Origin: Verrucomicrobiota bacterium | GTDB taxonomy: Bacteria; Verrucomicrobiota; Verrucomicrobiia; Verrucomicrobiales; Akkermansiaceae | Assembly: GCA_026397725.1 (NCBI GenBank) | Contig: JAPLUI010000241.1 | Span: 1-48,769, forward strand | Direction: 5' to 3' | Length of the DNA: 48,769 bases | Shown here: piece after piece, positions 1-8,530 of the stretch | Layout: the number at the start of each line of letters is the position of its first letter | How positions within the stretch are numbered: the stretch's first letter is position 1 | Made by a program: the position numbers and the translations under genes | Notes under the pieces: generated by a model | What the model was told of the DNA's origin: nothing | The model's input: the letters and a program-made list of their open reading frames with translations, nothing else | Database searches by the model: none

Positions 1-1
1 T

Positions 2-117
2 AGCCACAGCGGTGTGGCGGGCTGCGCCCTTCCCACCGCACTCCAGACTTTGGCTGCGCCTGGGCCGGTGAAGGTATGGAGTGCGGTGGGAAGCCCCGCG
101 CCGCACCGCTGTGGCCA
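2..117. repeat. Imperfect inverted repeat (REP/MITE-like)
   Basis: The left arm (2-47) begins AGCCACAGCGGTGTGGCGG and ends in TTCCCACCGCACTCCA. The right arm (about 75-117) is its inverted counterpart, running from TGGAGTGCGGTGGGAA to GCACCGCTGTGGCC. The arms are about 40 nt with a spacer near 30 nt, so the single strand would fold into one long stem. No coding is evident. I infer a non-autonomous palindromic interspersed repeat; no other copy was noticed in this window. Confidence 0.6.
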
Positions 118-167
118 AGTCCCGGCGCTTGCTGCGGCCGGGCAATCGTCCGGTCCGTCGCCGGGGT

Positions 168-177
168 CCCCCCCCCC
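168..177. repeat. C10 homopolymer tract
   Basis: Ten consecutive C residues lie in non-coding DNA between two palindromic elements. It is one of several long G/C runs in the window; the others interrupt reading frames. Confidence 0.7.
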
Positions 178-216
178 GGAATGAGCCAAGTCATTTTCCG
201 GGATGCATTGCCAATT

Positions 217-444
217 CCTTGTCAATTCGTTACTACTCAGGTCCGCTACTTTGAAGATGCATCAAGAGGATGACAGAATCATTTTTTGACAGAATCATTG
301 GAAGAATTCGCATATCCGACGAGGAATAGCCGTTGATGAAAGGGAAGGCAGGCGGATGGACCGCGATAATCCTCAATGATTCTGTCATCCAATGATTCTG
401 TCACAAAATTCTTCCGTTCCTGAGTAGTTACAGTCAATTCAAGG
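217..444. repeat. Palindromic element, copy 1 (GTTACTACTCAGG family)
   Basis: Outer inverted repeats are CCTTGTCAATTCGTTACTA at 217 and the reverse complement of TAGTTACAGTCAATTCAAGG at 444. Inside, two direct copies of GACAGAATCATT (272-283, 288-299) face two inverted copies of AATGATTCTGTC (375-402), and GGAAGAATT (300-308) faces AATTCTTCC. The whole unit can fold into one long hairpin. A second copy with the same outer and inner motifs lies at 5585-5792. No transposase ORF is inside, so this looks like a MITE or REPIN-type element. Confidence 0.75.
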
Positions 445-656
445 TCCAGCCCAGGAAGTGTGTGGTTGCCGCTGCGGTGATTTCATTGTCTTCATTTTCC
501 TCCATCATCACTGAGGTGCCATGATGAAATCCGCCGCCAGGTGCATCCCCCAAACTCCTCCGACGCTCGCAGGGAAGCACGCCCCGGATTGGGTTTTCAC
601 ACCCGTTTCCCAACTTCGGGCTTGGAAAACGGCCGACATTCTCCGACCCTCCGCGC
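445..656. other. Intergenic, upstream of gatC
   Basis: I see no convincing gene here. Short ORFs on either strand lack recognisable features. The stretch presumably carries the gatCA promoter, but I could not pick out a clear -35/-10 pair. Confidence 0.4.
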
Positions 657-950
657 ATGCCGCAACCTCACATTGACGTCCGCTACGTTGCCAACCTCGC
701 CCGCCTGGAACTCAGCGACGAGGAAATAGCCACGTTCCAAGTGCAGCTTGATGCCATCCTTGGCTACGTCGAAACCCTCTCGCAATTGGACGTGAGCGGC
801 ATCGAAGCGACCGCCCACGCGGGACCGGTATTCGGAAGGATGCGGACGGATGAGCCCCACGCGAGCCTGCCGCCGGCAGCGGTGCTGCAAAACGCCCCGG
901 ACCAGTCCCAAGGCCAAATCCGCGTGCCCAAGGTGGTGGCCGAGGCCTGA
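657..950 (+). CDS. gatC: Asp/Glu-tRNA amidotransferase subunit C
   Basis: This 97-residue protein is the expected size for GatC, the small stabilising subunit of the GatCAB amidotransferase that converts Glu-tRNA(Gln) and Asp-tRNA(Asn) to Gln-tRNA and Asn-tRNA. The family pattern is clear: V-x-x-V/I-A-x-L-A-x-L near the N-terminus ([16 protein letters not shown]), a central helix ending LDVSGIEAT, and the late motif M-R-x-D-E/EP followed by a V-P-K-V-V/I tail. It lies 22 nt upstream of gatA on the same strand, so the two are probably one operon. gatB is not in the window. Confidence 0.93.
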   Translation: MPQPHIDVRYVANLARLELSDEEIATFQVQLDAILGYVETLSQLDVSGIEATAHAGPVFGRMRTDEPHASLPPAAVLQNAPDQSQGQIRVPKVVAEA

Positions 951-972
951 GCTGATCTCCCCTTCAACTGCC

Positions 973-2385
973 ATGACCCTCACCGCGCTCCGCCAGCAAC
1001 TCCTCGCCGGGGAAACCACACCCACCGCCATTCTGGCCCGGTTGGCCGGGGCCATCGCCGCCCGCGATGGCCGCACCGGCGCTTATCTTTCCCACCATCT
1101 CGAGGCGGCCATGGCCGAGGCGGCGCATGCCGATCTATCACTGCCGCTCGGCGGCATCCCGATCGCCATCAAGGACAACATCAATGTGCTCGGCCAGCCA
1201 TGTACCTGCGGCTCGAAGTTTCTATCAGAAAACTACCGCTCGCCCTACGATGCCACCGTCATCCGCAAGCTGCGGGCCGCCGGCGCCATTCCCTTCGGGC
1301 GCATGAATCTGGATGAATTCGCCATGGGTTCCTCGACCGAGAACTCCGCCTTGCAGACGACCCGCAACCCGCACGATCTCCAACGGATTCCCGGCGGCTC
1401 GTCAGGCGGGTCCGCCGCCGCCGTGGCGGATCACACGGCGGTCGCCGCGCTCGGTTCGGATACCGGCGGCTCGATTCGCCAACCCGCGTCGCACTGCGGC
1501 GTGGTCGGCCTGAAGCCATCCTATGGCCGCGTGTCGCGTTATGGCCTGGTGGCCTTTGCCTCCTCCCTCGATCAAATCGGCCCGCTCACCCGCAGCGTGG
1601 AAGATGCCGCACGCATCCTGCAAGCCATCGCCGGCCCCGATCCGCTGGATTCCACCTGCCTTGACGTGCCGGTCCCCGACTATCTTGGCGGGCTCAATGA
1701 TGGCGTGAAGGGACTCAAACTCGGCCTGCCACAGGAATACTTCGGGGACGGCATCGATCCGGGCGTGCGCCGCCAGGTGGAAGCCGCCGTCCAGGCACTC
1801 GCCGCCCAAGGTGCCGAGTTGGTGGACCTCTCGCTGCCGCACACGGCGTACGCGGTGGCCACCTACTACGTCATCGCCCCGGCCGAGGCATCCTCGAATC
1901 TGTCACGCTTTGATGGCATCCGTTACGGCCACCGTGCCGCCAACCCGGCCGACATTGCGGACCTCTATCAACGCTCGCGCGAGGAGGGCTTCGGCCCGGA
2001 GGTGAAACGCCGCATCATCCTCGGCACCTATGTGCTCTCCTCCGGCTACTACGATGCCTATTACGGCCGGGCCCAGCAAGTCCGCACCCTGATCCGCCGG
2101 GACTTTGAATCCGCCTTTGCCCGGGTCGATGCCATCCTCTCCCCGGTGGTCCCCACCCCGGCCCGCAAACTCGGCGGCACTGCCATCGATCCGCTGCACG
2201 AATATCTATCCGATGTTTTCACGCTGGCACCCAATCTCGCCGGCATCTGTGCCATTTCGGTGCCGTGCGGGGTCACCGCCTTTGACGGCGGCTCGGCCCT
2301 GCCGGTGGGTTTGCAGATTCTCGGCCCGCACCTCGGTGAGGCCAGGCTGCTGCGCATTGCCCGCGCCGCCGAACTGAATGCTTGA
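973..2385 (+). CDS. gatA: Asp/Glu-tRNA amidotransferase subunit A
   Basis: An amidase-signature enzyme of 470 residues that releases ammonia from glutamine for the transamidation step in the GatCAB complex. The Ser-cisSer-Lys triad is visible: K67 in IAIKDN, S143 in the [10 protein letters not shown] loop and S167 in [13 protein letters not shown], with the spacing typical of GatA. The C-terminal ISVPCG and PVGLQILGP motifs are also present. The ATG at 973 ([10 protein letters not shown]) is preferred because it matches the usual GatA N-terminus; the longer open frame from 850 overlaps gatC and lacks family character. It converges on the minus-strand gene ending at 2391. Confidence 0.95.
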   Translation: MTLTALRQQLLAGETTPTAILARLAGAIAARDGRTGAYLSHHLEAAMAEAAHADLSLPLGGIPIAIKDNINVLGQPCTCGSKFLSENYRSPYDATVIRKLRAAGAIPFGRMNLDEFAMGSSTENSALQTTRNPHDLQRIPGGSSGGSAAAVADHTAVAALGSDTGGSIRQPASHCGVVGLKPSYGRVSRYGLVAFASSLDQIGPLTRSVEDAARILQAIAGPDPLDSTCLDVPVPDYLGGLNDGVKGLKLGLPQEYFGDGIDPGVRRQVEAAVQALAAQGAELVDLSLPHTAYAVATYYVIAPAEASSNLSRFDGIRYGHRAANPADIADLYQRSREEGFGPEVKRRIILGTYVLSSGYYDAYYGRAQQVRTLIRRDFESAFARVDAILSPVVPTPARKLGGTAIDPLHEYLSDVFTLAPNLAGICAISVPCGVTAFDGGSALPVGLQILGPHLGEARLLRIARAAELNA

Positions 2386-2390
2386 CGAAG

Positions 2391-5270
2391 TCACTCCAGC
2401 GAAGGCCAGACGACCTTGCCATCCTTCTGTTCTTCAAGCTTCTCGTAAGAGCCATAGAAATCGCTGTTGCAGTCCATCCACAAGGTCAGGCGGTGCAGGT
2501 CCTCCCGGCTGAGTTGCAGGTTGTGGTGACCCTTGGTCAGCATCTCATAGAGCTTGCTGCGGCGTGCCCCCACCTGTCCCGGCTTGCTGTCGGGGACGTT
2601 GTCAAACACCGCATTGTCCCAGAAAAAGGTGAACTCGCGCAATGAATTGTAGCTGGTGAAGAAGTCGCCACCGTTCCGCGTTTCGCCCTGTGTTAGATCG
2701 GGGCACCGCTTGCCCTCGGCCCGGCCTTTGGTGTGACATTCCACACAGTTCTTTTGCAGGACCGGCTGGACGAGGATCTTGTAGCTGAAAGGTTTCGAGC
2801 CCTCAACGTCAGGCTCTAACTCCGATGGTTGCCGCCGCAGCGCCGTGGCCGAGTTTTGGCCCATGCGGTAGCCGGTGGTAGGCGAGTTGTGGCAACCCAG
2901 GCACGTCAGGGTTTCGCCCGGATGCACATAGGTGGCGCTGCGCATCGACTGCACGGCCACGCCAGCGGCATCCAGCGCCTGGAAATAGACCGGCCGGTTC
3001 ACCGGCAGCTTGAAGAACGCGCTGCCATCGGCTTCGACCGGGACGGTGCCCAGCACCATGCGGGCGCTCTTCTGATCGCCGAACCCAATCCGCGGGTTGT
3101 TGGCGAACGGGGTGGTTTTCGGCAACAGTTGAATCACCCGCAAGGCCGTGATCCTGGGCAGCTCCGTCATCGGATAGATACTGTCGTAAACATTGATCAG
3201 GCCCACCGTGCCAAAGTCGGGAATGGTCTTCGGATCCGGTGGCACGAACGTCGTCCCGGGCCTGAGCGGCTTGCCCACTGCCGTCAGGTGAGGCAGCACG
3301 GGCGGTACCGGACGGGCCCTGACGGGAATGGGGTCCAGGCAGGAAATCGCGTCATCGCGATACAACAACTCCTTGTTGCCGAAGGCGTCCACCAGATAGA
3401 TGCCATAGTTGTTAGCCGTGCCGGCGTCCGAGCGGCTGTCCTGGTCGTACACACAGAGGAAGAACCATTCGCTCAGCGGATAGGGAGCGGCATAATTGGC
3501 GGGCGGGCCATGGGTTCCGATCTCGGCTTCGGGAAACAACTGGTCGGGCGTCAGGCGTTTGACCGGGGCCATGGCGTTGTCATCCGGCATCAGCGGATCC
3601 ACCAGGATGATCGAGCCATAGGCCTGCCCGTGATGACAGGCGGCCGTGCCCATGTACTTGTGCGAACCGGGGATGGCTCGCATGGAGATTTCGAAGTGGG
3701 GGCGGGCGCCCTGGTTGGGCGAGAAGTTGCCGTGGACGGCCCTCGGATCCCGGCCGTCGGGCGTGGTGGTCCACGCATGATGGGCCTGGTTGAAGCCCCG
3801 ATCCACATAATCCCAGCGGGTATAGACGATCATGCCGTTGTTAGCCATGCTCGGCTGCCACTCGTTGGTTTCGTGCGGACTCAGGGCGACAATATCACTC
3901 CCGTCCGGATTCATGGAATGCAAAGTGAAGCTGGGAACCGGCCGGCCATGGCAACGGCCGAAACCGCCGCGGCGTTCCGAAATGAACATGATCCTGCCGC
4001 TCGGCAGGTAGCAGGGATCGAAATCATTCCAGATGCCGTCGGTCAACTGGGTCAGCCCGCTGCCGTCAAGTTTCACCCGGAAAATCTTATAGGTGTTGGT
4101 TTCGTAGCCGGTGCCCGAGTAACGTTTGCGGTCACCCTCGCGCTCCGCGATTTCCGTGCATGCGAAGAGGACTTCCTTGCCATCGAAACTCAACTCGGGC
4201 GCGAGGAAGCCGTCATTCGCGCTCAGGGCCCTGCCCTGGTAGCGGCTGTTCTCGCAAACGGATTTCTCCAACACGTTGCGGGTGGTCGGGTGGTCGGAAA
4301 ACGGCTTTTCCAACACGAACAAGCCGCCGCCGCGGATCGCGTTGAAACCGAAGTACTGGTCGCACATGTGGTTGCCGGTGGTTTCGGCATTGGGGCAGAA
4401 CTGGCGCTTGATGAAGAGGATCTTGTCGAAATCGAGCAGCGGATTGGCGAAGGCCACCCGGCGGCGCAGTTTGCAGGCCTCGGCCAGCAGCACCTCGCGC
4501 TGTGGATTGCCTGTGGCTATCTGACCGGACTGGGCCTGCAACTCGGCGAGACGTTGCGCCTCCTGCGTGAGGTCCGGACAACGCGGCAGGGACTTGAGGT
4601 GCGTCAGCAGTGCGCCCACGCGGCGAAGCACCGCATCCGCCTCATCCCGGTCTGCGGGATCGGGCAGGGAGTGCTTGTCGAACACCTGGTCCGCCGGGGG
4701 CCAGCGCTGGGCCTCGGTGTTAGCCGGCCGAATGGGTTTCGGCGCAGGTTGGGTCTCGGGCGCCTTGGCGCCTTGATATTCGATTCTGGCGTCGGCCCAG
4801 TCGGAATGGTCAAACGCGTATCCGTCGGGCGTGGTGTCCACCACCAGGTCGAGGAGCTTGATGCCCGCAATATCGATGTCACAGGGTTTGATTTCCCCCT
4901 TGCCCTTGAGGATGCCGCTGGACCACAGCTTCTTGCCGTCGCCCATCACCTGGAACTCAACCGAGCCCTGTTCGCCGACTTCATCATCGACCCCGGTGAT
5001 CGCCTTGAAGCGGACGCCGCGGCTGTCGAGATCGATGCGGAGCGCCCCGGGCGGGTGGGTGCCGATACCCCGTTCGTGGACCGTCCCGCGCAAGGTCAGC
5101 GGCCTGTTATCGACGGTCCTTTTCGCTTGGGTTTCGCCCCAACCGGATACCGCATGTTTCAAGTTCATCTCGTCCAGCCAGAGGACCTTGGTTTCCGCAG
5201 CGTTCAATGCCGCCATCCCCAGCGACAGGTTGGCCAGTGTCGTACACAGGGCGAGAGCATTTCTAGTCAT
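2391..5270 (-). CDS. Secreted NPCBM / HzsA-like dihaem cytochrome protein
   Basis: The 959-residue protein starts at MTRNALAL (5270) with a signal peptide ending near AALNAAE. Residues about 27-165 resemble an NPCBM carbohydrate-binding-like domain (VHERGIGTHPPGALRIDL). A central beta-propeller-like region has TolB-type repeats (FDGKEVLFACTE, GSGLTQLTDG, YLPSGRIMFISERRGG) as in the middle domain of hydrazine synthase alpha-like proteins. Two c-type haem motifs follow, CLGCH at 790 and CVECH at 842. It is probably exported and haem-loaded. Similar NPCBM-plus-cytochrome proteins are common in Planctomycetes and Verrucomicrobia and have no known substrate. Actual hydrazine synthesis is unlikely, since no partner subunits are nearby. 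Confidence 0.85.
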   Translation of the reverse strand: MTRNALALCTTLANLSLGMAALNAAETKVLWLDEMNLKHAVSGWGETQAKRTVDNRPLTLRGTVHERGIGTHPPGALRIDLDSRGVRFKAITGVDDEVGEQGSVEFQVMGDGKKLWSSGILKGKGEIKPCDIDIAGIKLLDLVVDTTPDGYAFDHSDWADARIEYQGAKAPETQPAPKPIRPANTEAQRWPPADQVFDKHSLPDPADRDEADAVLRRVGALLTHLKSLPRCPDLTQEAQRLAELQAQSGQIATGNPQREVLLAEACKLRRRVAFANPLLDFDKILFIKRQFCPNAETTGNHMCDQYFGFNAIRGGGLFVLEKPFSDHPTTRNVLEKSVCENSRYQGRALSANDGFLAPELSFDGKEVLFACTEIAEREGDRKRYSGTGYETNTYKIFRVKLDGSGLTQLTDGIWNDFDPCYLPSGRIMFISERRGGFGRCHGRPVPSFTLHSMNPDGSDIVALSPHETNEWQPSMANNGMIVYTRWDYVDRGFNQAHHAWTTTPDGRDPRAVHGNFSPNQGARPHFEISMRAIPGSHKYMGTAACHHGQAYGSIILVDPLMPDDNAMAPVKRLTPDQLFPEAEIGTHGPPANYAAPYPLSEWFFLCVYDQDSRSDAGTANNYGIYLVDAFGNKELLYRDDAISCLDPIPVRARPVPPVLPHLTAVGKPLRPGTTFVPPDPKTIPDFGTVGLINVYDSIYPMTELPRITALRVIQLLPKTTPFANNPRIGFGDQKSARMVLGTVPVEADGSAFFKLPVNRPVYFQALDAAGVAVQSMRSATYVHPGETLTCLGCHNSPTTGYRMGQNSATALRRQPSELEPDVEGSKPFSYKILVQPVLQKNCVECHTKGRAEGKRCPDLTQGETRNGGDFFTSYNSLREFTFFWDNAVFDNVPDSKPGQVGARRSKLYEMLTKGHHNLQLSREDLHRLTLWMDCNSDFYGSYEKLEEQKDGKVVWPSLE

Positions 5271-5584
5271 GGGAAATTGGGTATGGAGGTGTCGGCACGG
5301 GAGCATGCCAAGGTGCTGATTGGAGTTCGGGAGCGAGTGAGGGGGCATGAATGATTCAAGAAGGGGATACCGGCGGGCCGGTACGCCCATCCAAAAACAA
5401 AATACGCCTCGCGGCGAGACTCGATTTCAAGCATTCGCAACTTGGACAATCCATTTCGCTGAATAAACAAGACGCGGAGGTTGTGGGCGGCCTCACCCCG
5501 ATGGGGAGGTGGGGCGGTACGGTGGCTGGCTTCGTAAGTGACGAAGACCACGGTCCCCGCCCCCACCCTCACACTTCCTGAGCT
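5271..5584. other. Intergenic, upstream of the HzsA-like gene
   Basis: No supported gene. Short ORFs in both directions show no family features. The stretch is presumably the 5' untranslated and promoter region of the minus-strand gene starting at 5270. Confidence 0.35.
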
Positions 5585-5792
5585 GGACCTTGAATTGACG
5601 TTACTACTCAGGTTCCAAAGAAATCATGGCAGAATCATTTATGGCAGAATCATTTTTCAAGAGTCTTGAGGAGGATTCATCACTGGTCGGCCTGTCTGCG
5701 TGCGGATGCGCACAGACAGGGGTTGATCCAATGACCTTTTCCAATTCTGAAATGATTCTGCCATACCTGAGTAGTAACGATCAAGTAAGACC
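5585..5792. repeat. Palindromic element, copy 2 (GTTACTACTCAGG family)
   Basis: The left end reads GGACCTTGAATTGACGTTAC followed by TACTCAGG; the right end (5751-5792) is its inverted match, containing CCTGAGTAGTAAC. Two GGCAGAATCATT units (5629-5653) face AATGATTCTGCC (5751-5762). At its centre, 5691-5720, CCTGTCTGCGTGC and GCACAGACAGG form another hairpin. Copy 1 at 217-444 carries GACAGAATCATT where this has GGCAGAATCATT, so the two copies have diverged while both arms kept pairing. Confidence 0.75.
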
Positions 5793-5854
5793 AAAAATTG
5801 TCACAGTCGCGTCCATGCTTACTCACCAGTCCTTGGCTTGGACGCGGATTTTCA

Positions 5855-6060
5855 TCCACCAATCGGCCCACGCCAGAGGGCCGCTCCTGCTGCGCCTCGG
5901 CGCAGGCAACGAAGCGCCGGCTTCAGCCGGCGAGCCAAGGATGATGGGTGCCCCCGCTCGCATGCGCCAATGGCCTATTCGCTGCAGCCACGATGGCCAG
6001 GCAAGCCCGCGCTCCATGCAGACTCGCCGGCTGAAGCCAGCGCTCCGCACCACCACTCCA
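5855..6060. repeat. GCCGGCTTCAGCCGGC hairpin repeat region
   Basis: GCGCCGGCTTCAGCCGGCGAG (from about 5917) is itself a palindrome, and a related inverted unit, CGCCGGCTGAAGCCAGCG, lies near 6026-6043. The intervening DNA has no credible gene. I infer a REP-type repeat inserted next to palindromic element copy 2. Confidence 0.45.
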
Positions 6061-6078
6061 ACATTCAACTTCCAACCT

Positions 6079-6300
6079 TCAATGATCAAGCAAGAGCAAG
6101 ACATGAACCCGCATCGGCACTGCTGCCACCCGCAAACCCATGCGCGGATGATTCACGAATTCGTCTGAAACGCCAATAAGTGCCAACTCATTCTCCGCCG
6201 GGATCAGGAACTGTGCCACTTCGCCATCAAGCCATTTCTCAGTCCGGCTGACAACCCGCAACGACCAGCGGTGCGTTCAGGCCCCAAACCTCATAGAAGC
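6079..6300 (-). pseudogene. Possible degraded gene fragment
   Basis: Minus-strand reading gives protein-like sequence in two adjacent frames (FYEVWGLNAPLVVAGCQPD, then EKWLDGEVAQFLIPAENELA and GVSDEFVNHP), suggesting a frameshifted remnant. I do not recognise the family. It lies immediately downstream of the tandem gene array and may have belonged to the original locus. Confidence 0.2.
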
Positions 6301-6370
6301 CCAATCATCATTCCGTTAAAGCCGTTCCGGAAACCGGGGTCTGGCACCCCGCTCTCCAGCCCGTTAGCAA

Positions 6371-6574
6371 TTACTCCAGGTTGCGTGCTCCGCTTTGGTT
6401 CAAATAAACGGTGATATATGCGGCAATCTCGTCGTCCTCACGATCAACGTAGAGATTGGTCACGATCCGTCCATACTTGCCATCCTTGGTCCTGAACACC
6501 AGGGTTTCGGCTCCACAACCGCCTATCCATTTGGGGTCGCTGGCAAGTGAGCCATAGCTCAGGGTCTTCTGGTA
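6371..6574 (-). pseudogene. Out-of-frame C-terminal extension of copy 1
   Basis: This frame opens at a TAC codon at 6574, right after a TGA at 6575-6577, and encodes 67 residues (YQKTLSYGSLASDPKWIGGC to YLNQSGARNLE) before TAA at 6371. The composition is much more protein-like than the tail of the overlapping upstream frame. No start codon is evident. It is most simply the original C-terminus, separated from its gene by a one-base shift. Programmed frameshifting is possible, but no slippery heptamer is obvious. Confidence 0.5.
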
Positions 6575-7289
6575 TCATCTCGACGCTCCAATCAAAGATC
6601 CTGATCGCACCGCTGGCGCGATCACGCTTGGGAACAAACACAAGCACCACCTTGGAATCACCGATTGGGACGGCGACCGGCCTTGAATCCCACGCAAACG
6701 CCAGCCTCAGATTCTCCTCCAGTGGTATTGGCACCTTCCTGTCTATCAACATGAACTCAACAGGGCTGGCCGGGTCCGGGTAATGTAGTACCGAACCCGA
6801 GCCGTATGCATAATTGCGACAGGTACCGCCCGTCGATTCCCGATAACCCTCCAGCTCGATGGTGGTGATATTCAAATTCATACCCTTCATATCCATGATT
6901 CGGAAGCTCCCGTCATCACCCGAATAGACGATCCCTCCGTCTCTTCTTTGAAGTCCCAACAGCGGTTGCAGATCCCCTCCCATTAGGACCCTGAAACTCA
7001 CTTTGGCACCCTTCAATGGGGTACCGTTGGGGTCGATCACCCGACCGTAGAACTCGATCGCCACGTTGGACTCCAAAAGCATGGTTCTCAGTCTGCTATT
7101 ATCGTCGCTGATGCGTTCGGCGTCATTGGAAGCGTCCATACGGGGTTCAGTCGATGGCCCAACCGGCACGGGGACAGCGGCCTGATTCGAGCTATCACGT
7201 GCGGTGAATTTGCAGATGCAAATACAAATCACTGCGATGATGACGACTGTGAGCATAATGACGTGCGATTTTGTTGCTTTCATATCCAT
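6444..7289 (-). CDS. Membrane-anchored carboxypeptidase-regulatory-like protein, tandem copy 1
   Basis: The protein has 281 residues. A single N-terminal transmembrane segment (VIMLTVVIIAVICICICKF) is followed by a linker and a domain with the pattern of carboxypeptidase-regulatory-like folds (YGRVIDPNGTPLKGAKVSF, then YSGDDGSFRI). Its function is unknown. It is about 75-80% identical to the copy at 7509-8300. The last 40 or so residues (from PEDPELWLTC) look like random translation, while the +1 frame over the same DNA reads as plausible protein to 6371. The gene therefore appears frameshifted near 6575. Confidence 0.6.
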   Translation of the reverse strand: MDMKATKSHVIMLTVVIIAVICICICKFTARDSSNQAAVPVPVGPSTEPRMDASNDAERISDDNSRLRTMLLESNVAIEFYGRVIDPNGTPLKGAKVSFRVLMGGDLQPLLGLQRRDGGIVYSGDDGSFRIMDMKGMNLNITTIELEGYRESTGGTCRNYAYGSGSVLHYPDPASPVEFMLIDRKVPIPLEENLRLAFAWDSRPVAVPIGDSKVVLVFVPKRDRASGAIRIFDWSVEMIPEDPELWLTCQRPQMDRRLWSRNPGVQDQGWQVWTDRDQSLR

Positions 7290-7435
7290 TCAATTGTTAG
7301 ATCCACAACTCCTCCCCATGACAATCCGTGCCGAGCATTCCTTCCCGTCTCTGATGGCCAATGACTCAATAATCATTCCGTTGAAGCAGTTCCGGAAACC
7401 GGGGGCTGGCGCCCCGCTTTCCAGCCCGTTAGCAA

Positions 7436-7639
7436 TTACTCCAGGTTGCGTGCGCCGCTTTGGTTCAAATAAACGGTGATATATGCGGCAATCTCGTCGA
7501 CCTCACGATCAACGTAGAGATTGGTCACGATCCGTCCATACTTGCCATCCTTGGTCCTGAACACCAGGGTTTCGGCTCCACAACCGCCTATCCATTTGGG
7601 GTCGCTGGCAAGTGAGCCATAGCTCAGGGTCTTCTGGTA
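7436..7639 (-). pseudogene. Out-of-frame C-terminal extension of copy 2
   Basis: This has the same 67-residue frame as in copy 1, from YQKTLSYGSLASDPKWIGGC to SGARNLE and TAA at 7436. It is nearly identical to the copy 1 tail, with only one or two substitutions (DREVDE versus DREDDE). The frame is open further upstream in this copy, but that part does not resemble the protein. Confidence 0.5.
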
Positions 7640-8300
7640 TCGGCACAAAAACAAGCACCACACCGGAATCACCGATTGGTGCGGTGACCGGTCTCGAATC
7701 CCACGCAAACGCCATTCTCAGGCTCTTCTTCAGGGGCTTCGGCGTTCCATTCTCAATCAGCAGGAACTCGACGGGGTGGTTCGGGTCGGGGCTATGTTGC
7801 TCCGCACCCGAGCCATATCCATACGTTCGATAGGCTCCGCCCATCGCTTCCCGGTAGCCATCCAATTCAACTGTTGAAATGGTCAAATTCATGCCCTTCA
7901 TATCCTTGATCCGGAAGCTCCCGTCATCACCCGAATAGACAATCCCTCCGTCTCTTCTTTGCAACCCCAACTGTGGCTGCAGGTCCCCTCCCAACAGAAC
8001 CTGAAAACTCACTTTGGCACCCTTCAATGGGGTGCCGCTGGGGTCGATCACGCGACCGTAGAACTCGATCGCCACGTTGAACTGCAAAAGGATGCCGCTT
8101 AATCTGCCATTTTCGTCGCTGATGCGTTCGGCATCATTGGAAGCGTCCATACGGGGTGCAGTCGATGGCCCGACTGGTACGGGAACAGCGGCCTGATTCG
8201 AGCTATCGCGTGCGGTGAATTTGCAGATGCCAATACAAACCACTGCGATGGTGACGACTGTGAGCATAATGACGTGCGATTTTGTTGCTTTCATATCCAT
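7509..8300 (-). CDS. Membrane-anchored carboxypeptidase-regulatory-like protein, tandem copy 2
   Basis: The 263-residue protein starts at MDMKATKSHVIM (ATG at 8300), the same start as copy 1; an open upstream extension to 8531 has no matching sequence in copy 1. It has the same architecture: N-terminal membrane anchor, linker, and a regulatory-like beta domain (FYGRVIDPSGTPLKGAKVSF). Relative to copy 1 it lacks 54 bp (18 codons) after VVLVFVP, an in-frame deletion that removes RDRASGAIRIFDWSVEM. The shift between the upstream frame and the protein-like tail is retained, so both copies share the same defect. Confidence 0.6.
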   Translation of the reverse strand: MDMKATKSHVIMLTVVTIAVVCIGICKFTARDSSNQAAVPVPVGPSTAPRMDASNDAERISDENGRLSGILLQFNVAIEFYGRVIDPSGTPLKGAKVSFQVLLGGDLQPQLGLQRRDGGIVYSGDDGSFRIKDMKGMNLTISTVELDGYREAMGGAYRTYGYGSGAEQHSPDPNHPVEFLLIENGTPKPLKKSLRMAFAWDSRPVTAPIGDSGVVLVFVPIPEDPELWLTCQRPQMDRRLWSRNPGVQDQGWQVWTDRDQSLR

Positions 8301-8480
8301 ATTAATGTTAGATTTACAAATCCTCCCAATGACAATCTGTGCCGAGTATTCCTTCCGGTTTCTGATGGCAAATATCCCAATATCCTTTCCGTTAAAGCAG
8401 TCCCGGAAACCGGGGGCTGGCCTGCCGCATTCCAGCCAGTTAGTAATTACTCCGGATTGCGTGCTCCACATTGGATTCAA
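8301..8480 (-). repeat. Relic third unit of the tandem array
   Basis: The spacer with TTCCGTTAAAGCAGTCCCGG and the 3' coding edge (ACTCCGGATTGCGTGCTCC at 8449) match the equivalent DNA at 6317-6395 and 7377-7460, about 80-90% by eye. Only the last 35 or so coding bases plus the spacer survive, with an extra one-base indel. The unit spacing is 1065 bp for copy 1 and 1011 bp for copy 2, the difference being the 54-bp deletion. Confidence 0.6.
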
Positions 8481-8530
8481 ATCTGGTATCAAGCCAAATC
8501 GAACTCGTGGAGTGAAAAGATTCATAAGCA

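Noticed and set aside
2391..5270. True hydrazine synthase and anammox metabolism
   Set aside because: Only a distant alpha-subunit-like domain, no HzsB/HzsC, and the protein has an added NPCBM domain.
2829..5354. 841-residue plus-strand ORF
   Set aside because: Exactly antisense to the HzsA-like gene; no family motifs; a product of high GC third positions.
5626..6168. 180-residue plus-strand ORF
   Set aside because: Its start lies inside palindromic element copy 2 and its sequence crosses two repeat families.
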